A stretch of 64,000 bases of DNA from Symbiodinium microadriaticum. Taxonomy: Eukaryota; Sar; Dinophyceae; Suessiales; Symbiodiniaceae. The stretch spans positions 365,245 to 429,244 of the forward strand of contig LSRX01000321.1 in the NCBI GenBank assembly GCA_001939145.1, given 5' to 3'. The notes beneath the pieces were generated by a model. It was not told the DNA's origin, made no database searches, and was given only the letters and a program-made list of their open reading frames with translations. How positions within the stretch are numbered: the first letter of the stretch is position 1; each line of letters starts with the position of its first letter. A program made the position numbers and the translations under genes. This document shows, one piece after another, positions 1 to 12,960 of the stretch.

Positions 1-89
1 TTGAATCGTCCTGTTCGCACTTCTAGCCGAGTTCTTCGTGCTTCCAAAGCCGTCGGATGTGCGATGCTTGCAGCAGCACCGAGAATGCG

Positions 90-117
90 CTCGCTCGCTC
101 GCTCGCTCGCTCGCTCG

Positions 118-160
<43 letters not shown>
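90..160. repeat. (CGCT)n/(CT)n microsatellite
   Basis: A CGCT tetranucleotide run passes directly into a CT dinucleotide run. Arg/Glu- or Ser/Leu-repeat frames across it are artefacts of the repeat. Confidence 0.95.
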
Positions 161-161
<1 letters not shown>

Positions 162-1008
162 ATCATATCTACAGAGTGTCTGCCGCAGGAAAGAGTGGCA
201 GGGAAGCGGAGAGGTTCCTGGAGCCACTGCCCATAGGTGCGGCACGGGCATGGGTCCGCAGTGAACCTTCCGAGATCTAAAGACGACGCCGGATTTACGG
301 AGTTCTCGATGAATCCGTGCAAAGTTGCGTGGCCACACGCTAAGACTCACAGAGTCATGTTCTCTTCTCTTTGCTGGAGTGGAGTATGAATGAAGAATTG
401 GTTTCGACAGTGACGAAGTGGGACAAAGCTTGCTTCTCTGTGAGGCCTTGCCTGGGACTACCAGGGCCACGTGACGCTGCCTTGTTGCTGCGAGCTTGCA
501 CTATGCCGGCCATGGGGCATTGAGGGCTGTTTTGGGGTTGCTGGGAGAGGCAGGGCCGTGAGCGGAGAAAGGTTCATCTGCATTTTATTCTCCTGGCTTA
601 CCCGAAAAACCACGCCCTGTACATCCCAATCTGGCGAAATATGACTTGTGGCATTCGCAGTCAGAAGCGACTCGCCAGCACGAAGCATTAAAGCCCGATT
701 CCGAGAGGCTGCTGTCTCACGCTCTTCATCATGTCCCCTTCCATGTGGTGGACGCAGGCTTACCTTTGCAGCCTGCCTTGGCCGAGAGGTTTGGTTTTTT
801 TGGTTGGGAAGACGAAAGACGAGAGGTTTTTTTAGGGTCTTCGGGGCCGGGGCACGGCCTTAGCGCTTTCCGCCGGAAACGCGCGCCGAGGCATCTGGGC
901 CTTCTTCTTCTACTTCTTCCAACGCTTCATGCACCTCCGCGTCTGCAAGAAGATGCCGCTGGGCTCGTATGCGATGGAAGGACGAGACGTAAGGGAAAGA
1001 CTAAGAAG
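161..1008. other. No supported gene
   Basis: Mixed-composition sequence with only short overlapping frames on both strands. None shows a recognisable motif or a convincing exon boundary. No TTTAGGG repeats. Confidence 0.5.
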
Positions 1009-1035
1009 GTGGTGGTGGTGGTGGTGGTGGTGGTA
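1009..1035. repeat. (GGT)n microsatellite
   Basis: About nine GGT units; gives poly-Val on one strand and poly-His on the other in frames that run through it. Confidence 0.95.
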
Positions 1036-2930
1036 CTGACAACAGAGCACGAATCTGATCAGGATGACAACAGTTACCCGCGTACATCCCGGGAAGTGCA
1101 GATGTAAATCTGGCCCAGCAAACCAAAAACCTGATACCCCTCCGCTGGAGCCTGAATGCGTCAATCTCCCTCTCAAGGACCACATCCTCCCTCGAAACTT
1201 CACCGAAAAGAGAGCAAGAGCGGTTAGCACTGCAAAGGAGAGTAGAACTGAAGTACAGAGAACTGAATAGCATTGGAGGGTGTCGAGAGTGGAAGCACGA
1301 GCAGTAGAAGAGCATCTGTCGGATCAGTGGTTGTTGCTGATTGACCCTAAGTTGTTGATGCACGCATGCCATGTTAGTGTCAATGACCGTCGCAACTAAA
1401 TCTCACACAATGGAGCAGGTAGTAGATGCAAAACATAGTGACATAGTGAATGCAGCACAGGTGGTGGGTTTGTCATCAGAGTAGCCGTAGTTTGATGGTA
1501 GCATGGTGATATACTCCTGTTGCAATATCGCTGGACCGCTTGCTAGTGTTGACCGCGCCATTCACGGCCACAAGACCCAGTGTCAGTTGCAGTATGGGTT
1601 CAGCTGCGCTCAGGTACTGCACATCGAACAAGCTGGAGCTGCGTGGGTTCAAGGGTTTCGGCGACAGCACTGCTCGGAAGGGTGAAAGTAGCGCTAAGAG
1701 CCCAGAGCCGCCCAGTGGCTCTAGGAAGCCTGGCCTGGACAGGACAGCATGGTCCTCTACTTCGGCTGGGGATTGCTCCTTGCGGAACTGGCATCTCGCA
1801 TCACCACTCAAGGCTTTGCATTTCGGGGATGTTGCTGCCAGCTTTCTTCTCTCTGCGGTTTTCATTGGCATCGCCCTCTCCGTGCCAAGTGTGCACGACA
1901 GCATGCTGGAGGCCAACACTTAAAGCTTCGCCTCCACAGGGATAGCAGCTTCAACAAGTTGCAAAGACTTCCATTGCGACCGCGTGTTGAAGACTGAATT
2001 CCAAGGCGGCTTGCCACGCGTACTGGAGAGTTAGGCTTCAGGAGTGGTCTTTTGGCTGCAAGCACGGTTTGCAGGCTGCCCTTCGTTGAAAGCTGTACAT
2101 GATCACGTATACCGACTATACCCAAGCCATCCGTCGCGTTGCTTTGAGTGGCTGGTGACAGCTGGCGCAGCAGGTTCTTGCCCCTGTGCCTGGGTCTCCC
2201 GCAAGCCCCGCAAAGTCGCAGAGTCTTCTCGACCGAGGCAGTGGATATCGATCCTGAAGGCAGTGGCACTTTCTTACGTGGCTGCCTCAGTGGGCACAGG
2301 GCTCGGGATCCGAGGGTGCGGGATGTTGTCTCGGCGAAGAAGCAGTGTCCGCTCCAGCCATCTCCAGCCTTAAGACTGAAGTCTGTGTCTGTGTGGTGGG
2401 AGTTCGGGTTTCTTTGAGACGTGAAGCTCAGCCTTTCCCCGTGCATCTTGCATGCTACTGTACTTCCGAGGGTTTGGTCGTCAAGACCCTGAGGACCATG
2501 GACTGCTTCAGGAACCCGATGTGTGAACCAACAGCCTCTGCATGGAAGCTCCCGCAAGGTCCCAAACAGTGTCGTTTCAGAGTGCTGAACTCTTCTATCC
2601 CAAGTCAATCTCCGAAACTAGGAAGCAACACACATCTGTTGATGTGATCGCCTTGGCAAACATGGCGATCACTGTGAAGCTAGATCCTGCAGCAAGCCAT
2701 TCCCAAACTCAAAGCTCCAGGCTGTCTACTGGTCGCTACTCTGGGCCTTGGGTGTTCCCTGGCCGCTTCGCTTCCGGGGCGAGCTCGACACGCAGCTAAA
2801 CAGGTCTGTCCTGGACCCTGTCGTCAGCTTCTTCGTTAGGCACGACACAGCCATGTCCTTGAGTTTGACTGTCAGTTCTAGAAGATACTGCTTCGGAGAA
2901 GTACATGGTGCTTTATGTTCCTCTCTATCT
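1036..2930. other. No supported gene
   Basis: Several frames of 60-250 codons overlap on both strands, as expected by chance in GC-rich DNA. None was recognised. Small exons could be hidden here but I cannot place them. Confidence 0.45.
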
Positions 2931-3200
2931 ATATATTTGTCTACAGAGTCTAGAGTCTAGATATGTGTTTGTATGTATATATATGTATATACATACATGT
3001 GTATATAGATATATAATCTGTATATATATATATATATAACCAATTATTCATTAAAACAATCAAGTAATTAATTGACTAATTGATTAATTGATTAACTAAT
3101 TAGAAATAAGATAAAAAGTAATTAATCAATTGTTTTACTTAATTACTTAACCAAAGAAAAGGTGTATATATACATATATAAGATATGTATTGATATACAT
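2931..3200. repeat. AT-rich tract with TA and TTAATTGA repeats
   Basis: Tandem TATATA/TACATA runs are followed by alternating ATTAATTGATTAATTG-like words that are close to self-complementary. It is a strong composition break in an otherwise GC-balanced arm. A matrix-attachment or origin-like role is possible but unsupported. Confidence 0.8.
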
Positions 3201-3424
3201 AGAGTGTTTTAATCTGGTACACACATTTGTTCAAACAACAACTAGGTGTGTTCTCTTGTACACTGCTAACATAGATGGAAAAGAGCGATGAAGCATGTCT
3301 GTATATGTCTGTAGTTGTAACTTTGTACGTTGCTGTGCACATGCATTCCTGCATGCAAACTTATGCATGTACCTGTGTAGGTATGCATGACTGCATACAA
3401 ATGTATATACACATGAATGCATGA

Positions 3425-3725
3425 TGCATGCAATGGCATGGTATGGTATGGGATGGTATGGTCTGGTCTGGTACGGTCCAGTACGGTCTGGCATGGTCTG
3501 GTACGGTGCGGTACGGTAGGACCGGGGTAGGATTCGTCATGGTGAGGTATTGGTTGGTACGGTACAAGGCGGTGCAGTGGAGTGTGGTGGGGTACATACG
3601 GTATGGTGCGGTATGGTGCGCCATGGTACCGTGTACTCCCAAATCGTGATGTGTGGTACCATATGAAACAGTGCGGTACGGTACGGCATCATAGTGCGGC
3701 TCGGTGCAGTGCGAACGGCATTGTA
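3425..3725. repeat. Degenerate GGTAYGGT array
   Basis: Roughly 300 bp of imperfect pentamer-like words (GGTAT, GGTAC, GGTCT) on the + strand, drifting in composition along the array. Frames through it give Tyr/Val/Trp-rich low-complexity peptides and are not genes. Confidence 0.85.
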
Positions 3726-6700
3726 TGTACATCAGCATGAAAAGTATGTACTGTAGTGTGTGTAGTGTATTCGTGTATGTATCCTAAGCCTTATAGGCGC
3801 AGATTGCACGCTTATATACTGAGAAATATGAGCAAGGAGCTCAAATAGTAGAAGCAGCAGGATCCTTGTTGGACGGATGTGCATGATGCGAAGCGGCCCT
3901 ACCAAGGCCTTGCAACAAGCCATAGAGCACAACAGTGCTTCATGAAAACGCTATACAGCCTTGTAAAAGCACGGTAAATCCCTTTGAAAACGCTGTGTTA
4001 ACAACCCTGTTTATAACCGCAAGAGCCAAACCTCGCAACCCGAATTTCGCACAGATGTCGCTTGTCATTTTGCCCAGGACAGGTTGGAGCGGACCCGAGA
4101 AAGATCCGACGTGGGCGGCTTACCTTCCGGCTTTAGGGTCAGGACAAGTCTTTTGGCTTCTTGGGTTTCTATCGGTTGTTATAGGGTTCCGTTTGTAGGT
4201 ACGGATGCTCACAAACCCGGCGAAACTGCCGAAACTTCAGGCACCTGCGACTTCTGTTCCCAAGCCTCTGATGGCCCGACTTCCAGAGTCCGAATCCGAA
4301 CATAAGCCGTCATTAAATCAGCATTCTGAACGCATTCTTTTACCCGTTGCTGTAGGTCAAAGCCTTGCCAAGGACCGATGCCAAAGCTGCGAGGACTTCT
4401 GCTACAACTGGCTCAACGTGAATCCAGTTTATGTCCCTAGTTTGGACTTCCAGACGGAGGTTTGTTTTTTGTTAAGGGCTTTTTCCAGGCCTTCTGGCTT
4501 CTCGGCTTGCCCAGCAGAGAGCCTCCGAAGAGGTCCTGAAGAGCCAGTACTGCGCTGACGAGTTCGGCCTGGATCCCTGTGTCTTCTACGAGCCCGGCCC
4601 TTCGGAGCGACAGTTTCTGACCGGAGGAGGTTAGGGGAGTCGATGAGTCCGCGAACTTGAAGCCGAAGCTTCGGAGAGACTTCGGCGGTTTCGGAGTGAG
4701 TTCTTCTAGAGCCCCAAAAAAGACTCGACCTCCGCAAGTCCTCGGCGACCAAGGAAAGGAGCCGCTCGGCAACAGCTGTGGGCATCCTTGGCTATTGGAT
4801 GCCAGCGCAAATTGGGTCTTGGAAGCGAGGGTTGGGTTTCAAGGCGTCCATTGCAAGCGCCAAGACTACATGGGAACAGGATTCGGGAGGCTAGGCGGCT
4901 AGACAATAAGCCCTTAGGGCAGGCAGTGTTTGGAGGGCTCGCAGGCAGCACCAGACTCGAAGGAAAATGCAGATCGATGCACACTTCGGAGTAAAGTGGT
5001 GAGTCCGCCAAGATCGAGCAGCGATCTTCACGCAGTTTGAAGATCTGTCCGCCCCATTTCTCTCTTCTGCCCAATTTCTCTCTAGTCGGAGGTATCTCCA
5101 GCTGGCTCCAGGGGACGAAGCTTGGCTTTTCCAGTCAGGAGTTTGGGAGGCAAAGCGCCGGCCTCCTGAAGTAGGCCGAGTTTTGAGTGGCGGTACTATA
5201 GCTTTCAGACCACCGCACCCAGAAGAGCCCAGAAGTTCTTTAAGCCTAAACAGAATTTGATCCCTAAGGGAGACCTGCACGCGGCGCAGAGCCAGCGATG
5301 GAAGAAAGCCAGTGCAGGCCTGACTTTGGGACTATCGGGCTGCATGAGAAGCCGTGAGTTCGTTACTGTGCTGCTTTATTTACCGGTATGTACGCCTGTC
5401 TTGCCTCGTGTCTATGCTTTCATATCGCTACATTTCGAACATGGCGTCTTGCGTCCTGTTGTCGTCTTCATTCTAATCATCCACAAGTCGTTCAGGGCAT
5501 CCATGGCCCCGGCACCAGGCCACGGTGCGATGCACAACTTGGTCCGAACACTTTTGCCCAACAAAGAAACAGTACACGGATGAGCCTTCCGCGAGTGGTC
5601 TAGATGTCTTGCCTTACTGATGCCCAAGTCCTGAGCTCGCGGTCCAACTTTTAAAATGCAATGCCCGGAGATGGGAAGCTGTTGCCTGCTTGACAGGCCT
5701 ATGGCTGGAGTTTGAAGGGCTGGGCTGCATTGCGCCTATCTGCTTCGACGAGGCCCTGTTGAGGTTTCGGTGTTGGGTTGGAGTCTTTGGGAAGTCCGGA
5801 GCCTCAACCTTCAACCGAAAATACGTTGCGCGGTGGACCGCAGAAGAGGGGCCGACCCACAGAATCTAGACTAAACCTCATGGCTACCTCCTCAGCTCTT
5901 TGAGCTACAGGGCTTGTATCATGCCGGGCAGAGCTGCAGCAAGGACTTTTGCTTTTTGCGGGTCATCACTTGACTGGTCTAGGACGCTGCCACACAGCAA
6001 CTGGCCTTAAACTTCCAGTGGGCATTCCGATTTTGCGGCTAGACACGGCGATGCCAGGTGTGCACAGACGTGGCCAGCTCCTTGGCGAAACTTGAGCCTT
6101 TGGATCCTTTAGACACTACGGATTTGGATGTGTTGACTTTTTGGGAGGGTCAGGACCGGATTGTACTTAAGTTTCAGGGTCAGGGTTCCGGAAAGCGACC
6201 ATGCCACCGGTGCTTCCACTTATCGACACACCTGCTCCCCGACCGTGCCCAAAGCATGAATGGTTTCAGCGAGGTCCAACCAGGTCGGACTCAAGAAATC
6301 GACTTCTGCGCACTAGTGACCACGACTTGTCTTTTGGCGAGGCCTGGAGATAGGACACCCTGCAAAATTGAAGCTTTGGGATTGGGTTCGGTTGAATCAG
6401 TGCAGCAGCTTGTGTTTGTTGGGGGCGTGGTGGTGGTCGTCGTGGTTGTGACCTTTGTTCGGGTAGGGCTTCACAACACCAGATTCTGTTCACTTCAAGT
6501 TGCAGCTGCATCCCTGAAGGCCTGCCCGTCCGTGTGGGACGGGGATCCTTGATGTAGTTATGCTCATTGGACTCAAGTCAAGAGAGATTCCTTTCGAGGT
6601 TGCCTCTTCGAAAGGTTTCGCAGGAATTCTTTGCGAGCTCGCAGGCCGATCCTACGCCATTCCTGCATGAGAACGCCAAGGACTCCCCGTCGGCCTCGGC

Positions 6701-8356
6701 CCCATGCCCTGCAAAGACGCGCTCCAAGCCGGGTTGCAAGTCTTCGCTTGACGATTCACCCTCGTCCAAAGACGGAGGTTGGTGGCGCTTTTGATTGCGC
6801 CGACGTTTTTCTTCGGTTTTGTGCTGTTTCTGTGTGCTGCATAGCGTAGGATCGCGGATGCACCAATGCTGCGATGCTTCACTGACTTAAATCTGTGCTG
6901 CCTGCTTTAGGGGACAGTCGAGTTCAAGCCCCACAGCACCAAGTCCTCCGCCGCGTCCGCCGCACACGAGCGCACCATGTTGCAAACATCCCAGGCCCGG
7001 GCACGACCCCAGGCTTGGCAAGAGTCGCCAACCAAGGCCGCCCTGGCATCGGTCCCGGGCGATCAGGCAGGGTCCGAGGTTGGAAATTGAGAATTCTGGG
7101 ATGGAGGGTTGTGTGTGTGTGTGGAAATCTCAAGATCCGTGGCACTGCAAGCACGGCCTTTGGCTGAGAGATGAGAAGTCGAACCCTTCACCTATGGTTT
7201 GACGGTAGTCTTGTACGGGAAGGCAGAGTGGCGGGTATGGCCTCAGCAACAGCGGCATTAGCTGTCGTCGTGGTCGCAGGTAGCAGGTAGCAGTGAGCAC
7301 CTTAACGGCGAAGGGAATGCTGGCCTTCATGAAGGTGTGTCGGTAGGGTTGGGTTGTGCACGTGCATGTTAATCGGTTATCGTAGTTGTGAAGACCGAAG
7401 GGCCTTTAGGATGGCTTCCCTGTTTCGTGCATGCTGGCGTTCAGCTTGAAGCAGGACCCCATGGACGTCTCGGACTTCATGGAGCCCAGCATCTTGGTTC
7501 TGGCAACTTAAACTCGAGTCCGAGGTAAGTCGACATTCGCAGAAGTACAGATTTAATTTATTCCTTTCATCGGGGTGGATATCGTCCAGACAAGAACTGA
7601 CATGCTGTCAGAATTGCGATCGAGAGCGTAACACCTGTCGATTCCGCGGCATGCTGAGGGAGTAACCCTTCAAGCTTTTCCATTCCAAACACCCATGCTG
7701 GCTCGACACTTCTGAAGGCCCGCGGAATGCGGCAAAGCCCAGCACATCCTCAGCAGACAAGCGGGAGGCGGACCGTATGCGGGGTCGTGCATCGTCTGGG
7801 CCTGGCAGAAGGGCAGGGGCAAAAGCCTTATTCATTGTCATTCGGATGCGCGGCAAGTTCAGATCTTGATGTTTGCCATCGCGCGACTGTACGAGTTCGA
7901 CTGGTCTCGAATGCAGAAGACTGCAGCTGTTGGCCAGCAGAAAAGTGGCTGGTTCCTGTACTTGTCGTACTTTTGGCTGCATCTGTCGGTGCTGATACGT
8001 CCTACAAAAATGCAGACCAAAGAAGTCGTTCCTGCAGCAACTGCACACATCCCCTTGTATGTGGATGCACCAGCAGCTGGAGACTCGACCTCTACTTGCA
8101 ACTCCCGAATCAGTTGACGACGAGGATGCTGAAAGCATTAGTCTTCGGATCCTGCGTTCGCTGTCAGGGGCCCCCGGACGTCTTCGATGCTCCGGAGCGA
8201 AGTGTCTTGGTTGCCAGTGTCTTCTGAGCTCACCAGAGAACTGCCGACGACCTGCAAAGTGTCGGATCCACGTCGTGCGGCTGAGCTGTTCTGAATTCTT
8301 CCGACATCCGACATCCGAGACTCAGAGGCTGCATAGTCAGCAGAGAAGATGATGGG
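3726..8356. other. No firmly supported gene; scattered weak frames
   Basis: Frames such as 4205-4558, 6058-6552, 6567-6794 and 7727-8227 (+) are open but have no motif. 6058-6552 includes a poly-Val run from a GGT-like repeat. 6567-6794 is Ser/Pro/Lys-rich and could be an exon. I do not call any of them. Confidence 0.4.
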
Positions 8357-8647
8357 GTGAGTATTCATCAGTATCCACCGTTCTCCACCCTGACAACAGG
8401 CAGAGACGTGGCCCAGCTCCTCCAAGCTCCGTCTGACAGTAGAAAGCAGCATAAGAAGCGGTACAAAGCAGCAAAACTTGCAAAGGCGCCCCCGATGCTG
8501 CGAGAGACCAGCCAGATGCAAAGCGCGAGGTGGGCAGAAGCATTGTGCAAGTCGTGGAATGATGTGAGAGTACGAAGCTGCGATGAAGACTGTGACAAGG
8601 TCGAGGTGCGGATCGATGGGACAGCGAATCACGTTATCAGTGTATGA
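8357..8647 (+). CDS. Possible coding exon, unknown product
   Basis: An open frame of about 96 codons ending in a TGA at 8645. The translated segment is Lys/Arg/Ala-rich and helix-prone in its first half (for example KKRYKAAKLAKAPP), then acidic. The start is undefined and an upstream AG could be a splice acceptor. A shorter frame on the opposite strand is also open, so coding status rests on amino-acid composition alone. No family recognised. Confidence 0.25.
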   Translation: MSIHQYPPFSTLTTGRDVAQLLQAPSDSRKQHKKRYKAAKLAKAPPMLRETSQMQSARWAEALCKSWNDVRVRSCDEDCDKVEVRIDGTANHVISV

Positions 8648-8649
8648 GA

Positions 8650-8826
8650 TTTGTGCAAAAGATTGTACCCTGTTGCTCGGCTTCCTTTGATGATAGCCCT
8701 TGCCCTGTGACAGGCTCCCTCGGACGCCTTCGACCCGCAGCAGCTGAGTGCCTTGGTACTGGCACTGACGCTGAGTGTCTCGCTCTACATCGATATGTTT
8801 GGCAGTTTAGCTTCGAGTTGATGTCT
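8650..8826 (+). CDS. Possible small exon, unknown product
   Basis: After a CTGTGACAG acceptor-like site near 8713 the frame reads APSDAFDPQQLSALVLALTL and stops at 8825. A similar stretch around 8165 (GGCCCCCGGACGTCTTCGAT) reads GPPDVFDAPERS, so the two may be a diverged duplicate pair. Both are short and the call is tentative. Confidence 0.25.
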
Positions 8827-9282
8827 TGAGCGTGACACCGTGGAGTCAGATGACAGGTTAAGACGGCTGTGCCTAGGTGCGCGTGCTGCGTCTGCGAGCG
8901 AGCCTCCAGCTGTGCAGCACGAGGCCGTCCCAGCCCGGTGCATGCTGGAAAGGTCCTGATGTGCCCTTGGGTATGCTGCATGCTTTTGCGGATTCTCAAG
9001 TTGTAGCATAATTCCGTTTCATTTACGGGAGCTCTTCCTCTGAGGTTGCAGGGCTACAGTCCAGCTTGGGCGAACATATCAAACAGATACACGGACAACA
9101 GCTTGTGCAGGATGGACTGTGCAATGTGAGCTTCCTCTGTCAGAGCTGCCGTGACTTAACTCTTTTCTGTCATGCACGGCAGTTTGCCACACTCGCTAGT
9201 GACGTACAGATCCTTGTGGACGGATGTCGGCGATCACAAATCGATGCCTTTGCCCTTGAACGAGCTTGGCTTCCAACGCTAG

Positions 9283-9396
9283 GCCGTCAAAGCCCTGTGC
9301 GCAAGAATCCTCAAGCTCGCAAGCAGGCCCTCGGAGGGGACTTGTAACGCTATCGCACGCGCGACCAAAGCTTCCCAAGCCAAACGCAGATCCATG
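9283..9396 (+). CDS. Possible internal exon, unknown product
   Basis: A 114-nt segment bounded by CTAG|G and ATG|GTAAACC is open in phase 0 for 38 codons. It encodes a basic, helix-prone peptide beginning AVKALCARILKLASRP. Both boundary motifs fit dinoflagellate splicing. The segment lies directly upstream of the tandem duplication array, which would then be intronic or intergenic. No family recognised. Confidence 0.35.
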
Positions 9397-9404
9397 GTAA
9401 ACCT

Positions 9405-11700
9405 TGAGGATTCTAGTGCCTGAGAGGCCCCCGAGACTGCCTCCCAGGGCTTGGAGCAAAGTTGCTTGGTGGCAAAGTCCGGCATTTCGATCGTTCGTGG
9501 TGACGGAACAGCTTGGGCTGGTGGTGATAGCTCGGAATGGGCTTATTTTGCACGACATGAGCTGTAGAGATTTTTGATCGGATGTAATGCTCACTTCATA
9601 TTAAGAAAGGCCCCCACCCCACACCCCCTAAGGATGTGAGCGCCAGCCTCCATAATAAGAGTCCGGATCCAGCATCAGGGCCAGTGAACTCCAGGAGCCT
9701 TAAATCCGTTTCAGTTCCTTTGAGCTTCCATCTACATAAGCAAGACTCTGGTTACGTTTTTTCCGCTCCGGCCGCTTGGACTCTGCACATACGGTGGACG
9801 TTCCTGGGAATTGGATTTGGCAATTACGCGGGGCAATTATATGCCTGACAGCAATCGACCTGGTTCACAGGCCCATGCGATGCAGCTGCGCCCAGCGAGC
9901 CAACGCCTGTGCAGCACGAGGTAGGTCCAGCCCGTTTGTATGCAGACAACAGCATTGCAGGTGTGCGAAGGGGCAAAATTGATTGGTGTTTGCCATCACG
10001 CAGAAGATGTTGCAATGCCATCAGTCCTTTCCACACCCGTACCATGAGAGGCTCCCGAGAATGCCTCCCAGGGCTTGGAGCAAAGTTGCTTGGTGGCAAA
10101 GTCCGGCATTTCGATCGTTCGTGGTGACGGAACAGCCTGGGTTGGTGGTGATAACTCGGAAGGGTCTTATTTTGCACGACATGAGCTGTAGAGATTTTTG
10201 ATCGGATGCACATGTTTTACAGCAATCGACCTGGTTCAAAGGCCCACGCGATGCAGCTGCACCCAGCGTGCCAACGCCTGTGCAGCACGAGGCAGGTCCA
10301 GCCCGTTTGTATGCAGACAACAGCATCGCAGGCGTGCAAAGGAGCAAAATTGATTGGTGTTTGCGATCAGGCAGAAGATGTTGAAATGCGGCACAGACCC
10401 GATTACATCAGTCCTTTCCGCACCGTACCATGAGAGGCTCCCGAGAATGCCTCCCAGGGCTTGGAGCAAAGTTGCTTGGTGGCAAAGTCCGGCTTTTCGA
10501 TCGTTCGTGGTGACGGAACAGCCTGGGCTGGTGGTGATAGCTCGGAATGGGCTTATTTTGCACGACATGAGCTGTAGAGATTTTTGATCGGATGTAATGC
10601 TCACTTCATATTAAGAAAGGCCCCCACCCCACACCCCCTAAGGATGTGAGCGCCAGCCTCCATAATAAGAGTCCGGATCCAGCATCAGGGCCAGTGAACT
10701 CCAGGAGCCTTAAATCCGTTTCAGTTCCTTTGAGCTTCCATCTACATAAGCAAGACTCTGGTTACGTTTTTTCCGCTCCGGCCGCTTGGACTCTGCACAT
10801 ACGGTGGACGTTCCTGGGAATTGGATTTGGCAATTACGCGGGGCAATTATATGCCTGACAGCAATCGACCTGGTTCACAGGCCCATGCGATGCAGCTGCG
10901 CCCAGCGAGCCAACGCCTGTGCAGCACGAGGTAGGTCCAGCCCGTTTGTATGCAGACAACAGCATTGCAGGTGTGCGAAGGGGCAAAATTGATTGGTGTT
11001 TGCCATCACGCAGAAGATGTTGCAATGCCATCAGTCCTTTCCACACCCGTACCATGAGAGGCTCCCGAGAATGCCTCCCAGGGCTTGGAGCAAAGTTGCT
11101 TGGTGGCAAAGTCCGGCATTTCGATCGTTCGTGGTGACGGAACAGCCTGGGTTGGTGGTGATAACCCGGAAGGGTCTTATGTGGAAGGACATGAGCTGTA
11201 GAGATTTTTGATCGGATGCACATGTTTTACAGCAATCGACCTGGTTCAAAGGCCCACGCGATGCAGCTGCACCCAGCGAGCCAACGCCTGTGCAGCACGA
11301 GGCAGGTCCAGCCCGTTTGTATGCAGACAACAGCATCGCAGGTGTGCGAAGGAGCAAAATTGATTGGTGTTTGCGATCATGCAGAAGATGTTGAAATGCG
11401 GCACAGACCCGATTACATCAGTCCTTTCCGCACCGCACCATGAGAGGCTCCCGAGAATGCCTCCCAGGGCTTGGAGCAAAGTTGCTTGGTGGCAAAGTCC
11501 GGCTTTTCGATCGTTCGTGGTGACGGAACAGCCTGGGTTGGTGGTGATAACTCGGAATGGGCTTATTACTTATGACGAAAGGCACTGAGATGTGGTGATC
11601 TTTGATAGTACACGTCTGACGGCAACCGACCTAGCTAAGAGGCCCATGCGACGCAGCTGCACCCAGCGAGCCAACGCCTGTGCAGCGCGAGGTGCCGGAG
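9405..11700. repeat. Nested tandem duplication, 1,010-bp period
   Basis: 9,590-10,570 recurs almost perfectly at 10,600-11,580, exactly 1,010 bp later. Each long unit contains two copies of a 371-bp module starting GCAATCGACCTGG at 9851, 10222, 10861 and 11232, with a diverged start at 11622 and a partial copy before 9587. The modules share the ending AGAGATTTTTGATCGGATG. A roughly 265-bp spacer (9586-9850) occurs once per long unit. Identical peptides from the two units reflect the duplication, not genes. Confidence 0.95.
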
Positions 11701-12615
11701 TTGATTTTGGGTGTCAGAGATCACTTAACTCAGCGGTCAGGAGTATATTGTTGCCACGCACAGGCGCGGTTACATGCGTTCTTTCCATGGCACCCTCTGA
11801 GAGTTGTGGGGAAGTCTGGGCCCGAAAGGAAAAGGAAGAGCTCCGATGGTCCGCTCTTTGTGCAGAGGAGGCCCGGTTGGAATCCCACAGAGGCTTTAGA
11901 AATTTGAGAGTTTTTCGGTTTCCGTTCCGGTTCGGGATTTCAATTGGGGCTCCTTGTCAGTATGAAGCCCAGCACTTCAATGCAACAAAATCACAAACCC
12001 AAGTCCCTGACCTCAACCCCGAAATTCAGTTCAAGGAAGTTCACCCCGTTTTTACTCTTTACCGGAAGTGAGCCTCCCCACCCACACAGTCTTCTTACAC
12101 CCGGCCCCTCACGAGGCTCTCATTCCTTAAAGAACCCGCCCCCACATTGGCAAAGCGGTTGCTGAAATTCCTTACACCCTCCCTCACTAGGCACTAGCTG
12201 TTAGGCACTGGCTGAGCCCACCTCGTCATTAGGCGATGGCTCTTGATCCCAGTTCATGAACTGAACCTAGACCATGGAGTTGGATCAATTTACGCCCACC
12301 CCCTGCCCCCCTCCCTCGATTGGATATGCCGAATGATTACATGTTCCTAAATCGGGCCCCCGTCATGAGGCGATGGCGCATAATCGCATTTCATAGGTCT
12401 TCAACCCACCGCCCCCTATCAAGTGGTGGCGGTTTCGGACGTGCCGCGACAGCTTTAGCCTTTCAGAACCGCGAACATGCAAAGCAGAGTGCACTTCGAT
12501 GGTAGTCCAGAAGCCAGCTCGTAACGAGTTGAGTTTTGCAGAGTGCATTGTTAGGCAATGTGCTGCCACGAGCAGCACTCGCTCGCGCACCAATGGCAAA
12601 ATGCTGTATAAGTAG
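11701..12615. other. No supported gene
   Basis: One + frame (11592-12071) is open but begins in the repeat module and shows no motif. Near 12,180-12,240 a short word TTAGGCRMTRGCT repeats. Nothing else seen. Confidence 0.45.
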
Positions 12616-12617
12616 TA

Positions 12618-12688
12618 TTATGATGATGATGATGATTATTATTATTATTGGTCGCAGTCGTCGTCGTTGTCGTCGCCGTCGTCGTCGT

Positions 12689-12720
<32 letters not shown>

Positions 12721-12753
12721 TAGTAGTCGTCGTCGTCGTCGTCGTGTTGTAGC

Positions 12754-12817
<64 letters not shown>

Positions 12818-12960
12818 CTAGTACTAGTACTAGTACTAGTGCTAGTACTAGTGCTGGTGCTGGTGCTAGTACTAGTACGAGGAGGAGGAGGAGGACGCGG
12901 AGGAGGACGCGGAGGAGGAGGGATTCATGGCAAGCGGGGTGGAGGGGGGGGTTCAAGCAT
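12618..12960. repeat. Compound trinucleotide array (GAT, GTC, GTA, GTACTA, GGA)
   Basis: ATG/ATT, CGT, AGT, then GTAGTA for more than 60 bp, ACTAGT units and GGA runs. Frames through it give poly-Val, poly-Leu, Asp/Tyr and Gly/Arg peptides that are repeat artefacts. Confidence 0.95.

Noticed and set aside
9824..11479. Repeated 70-130 codon frames on both strands
   Set aside because: They are duplicated because the DNA is duplicated; frames on opposite strands are conserved equally, so there is no sign of coding constraint.
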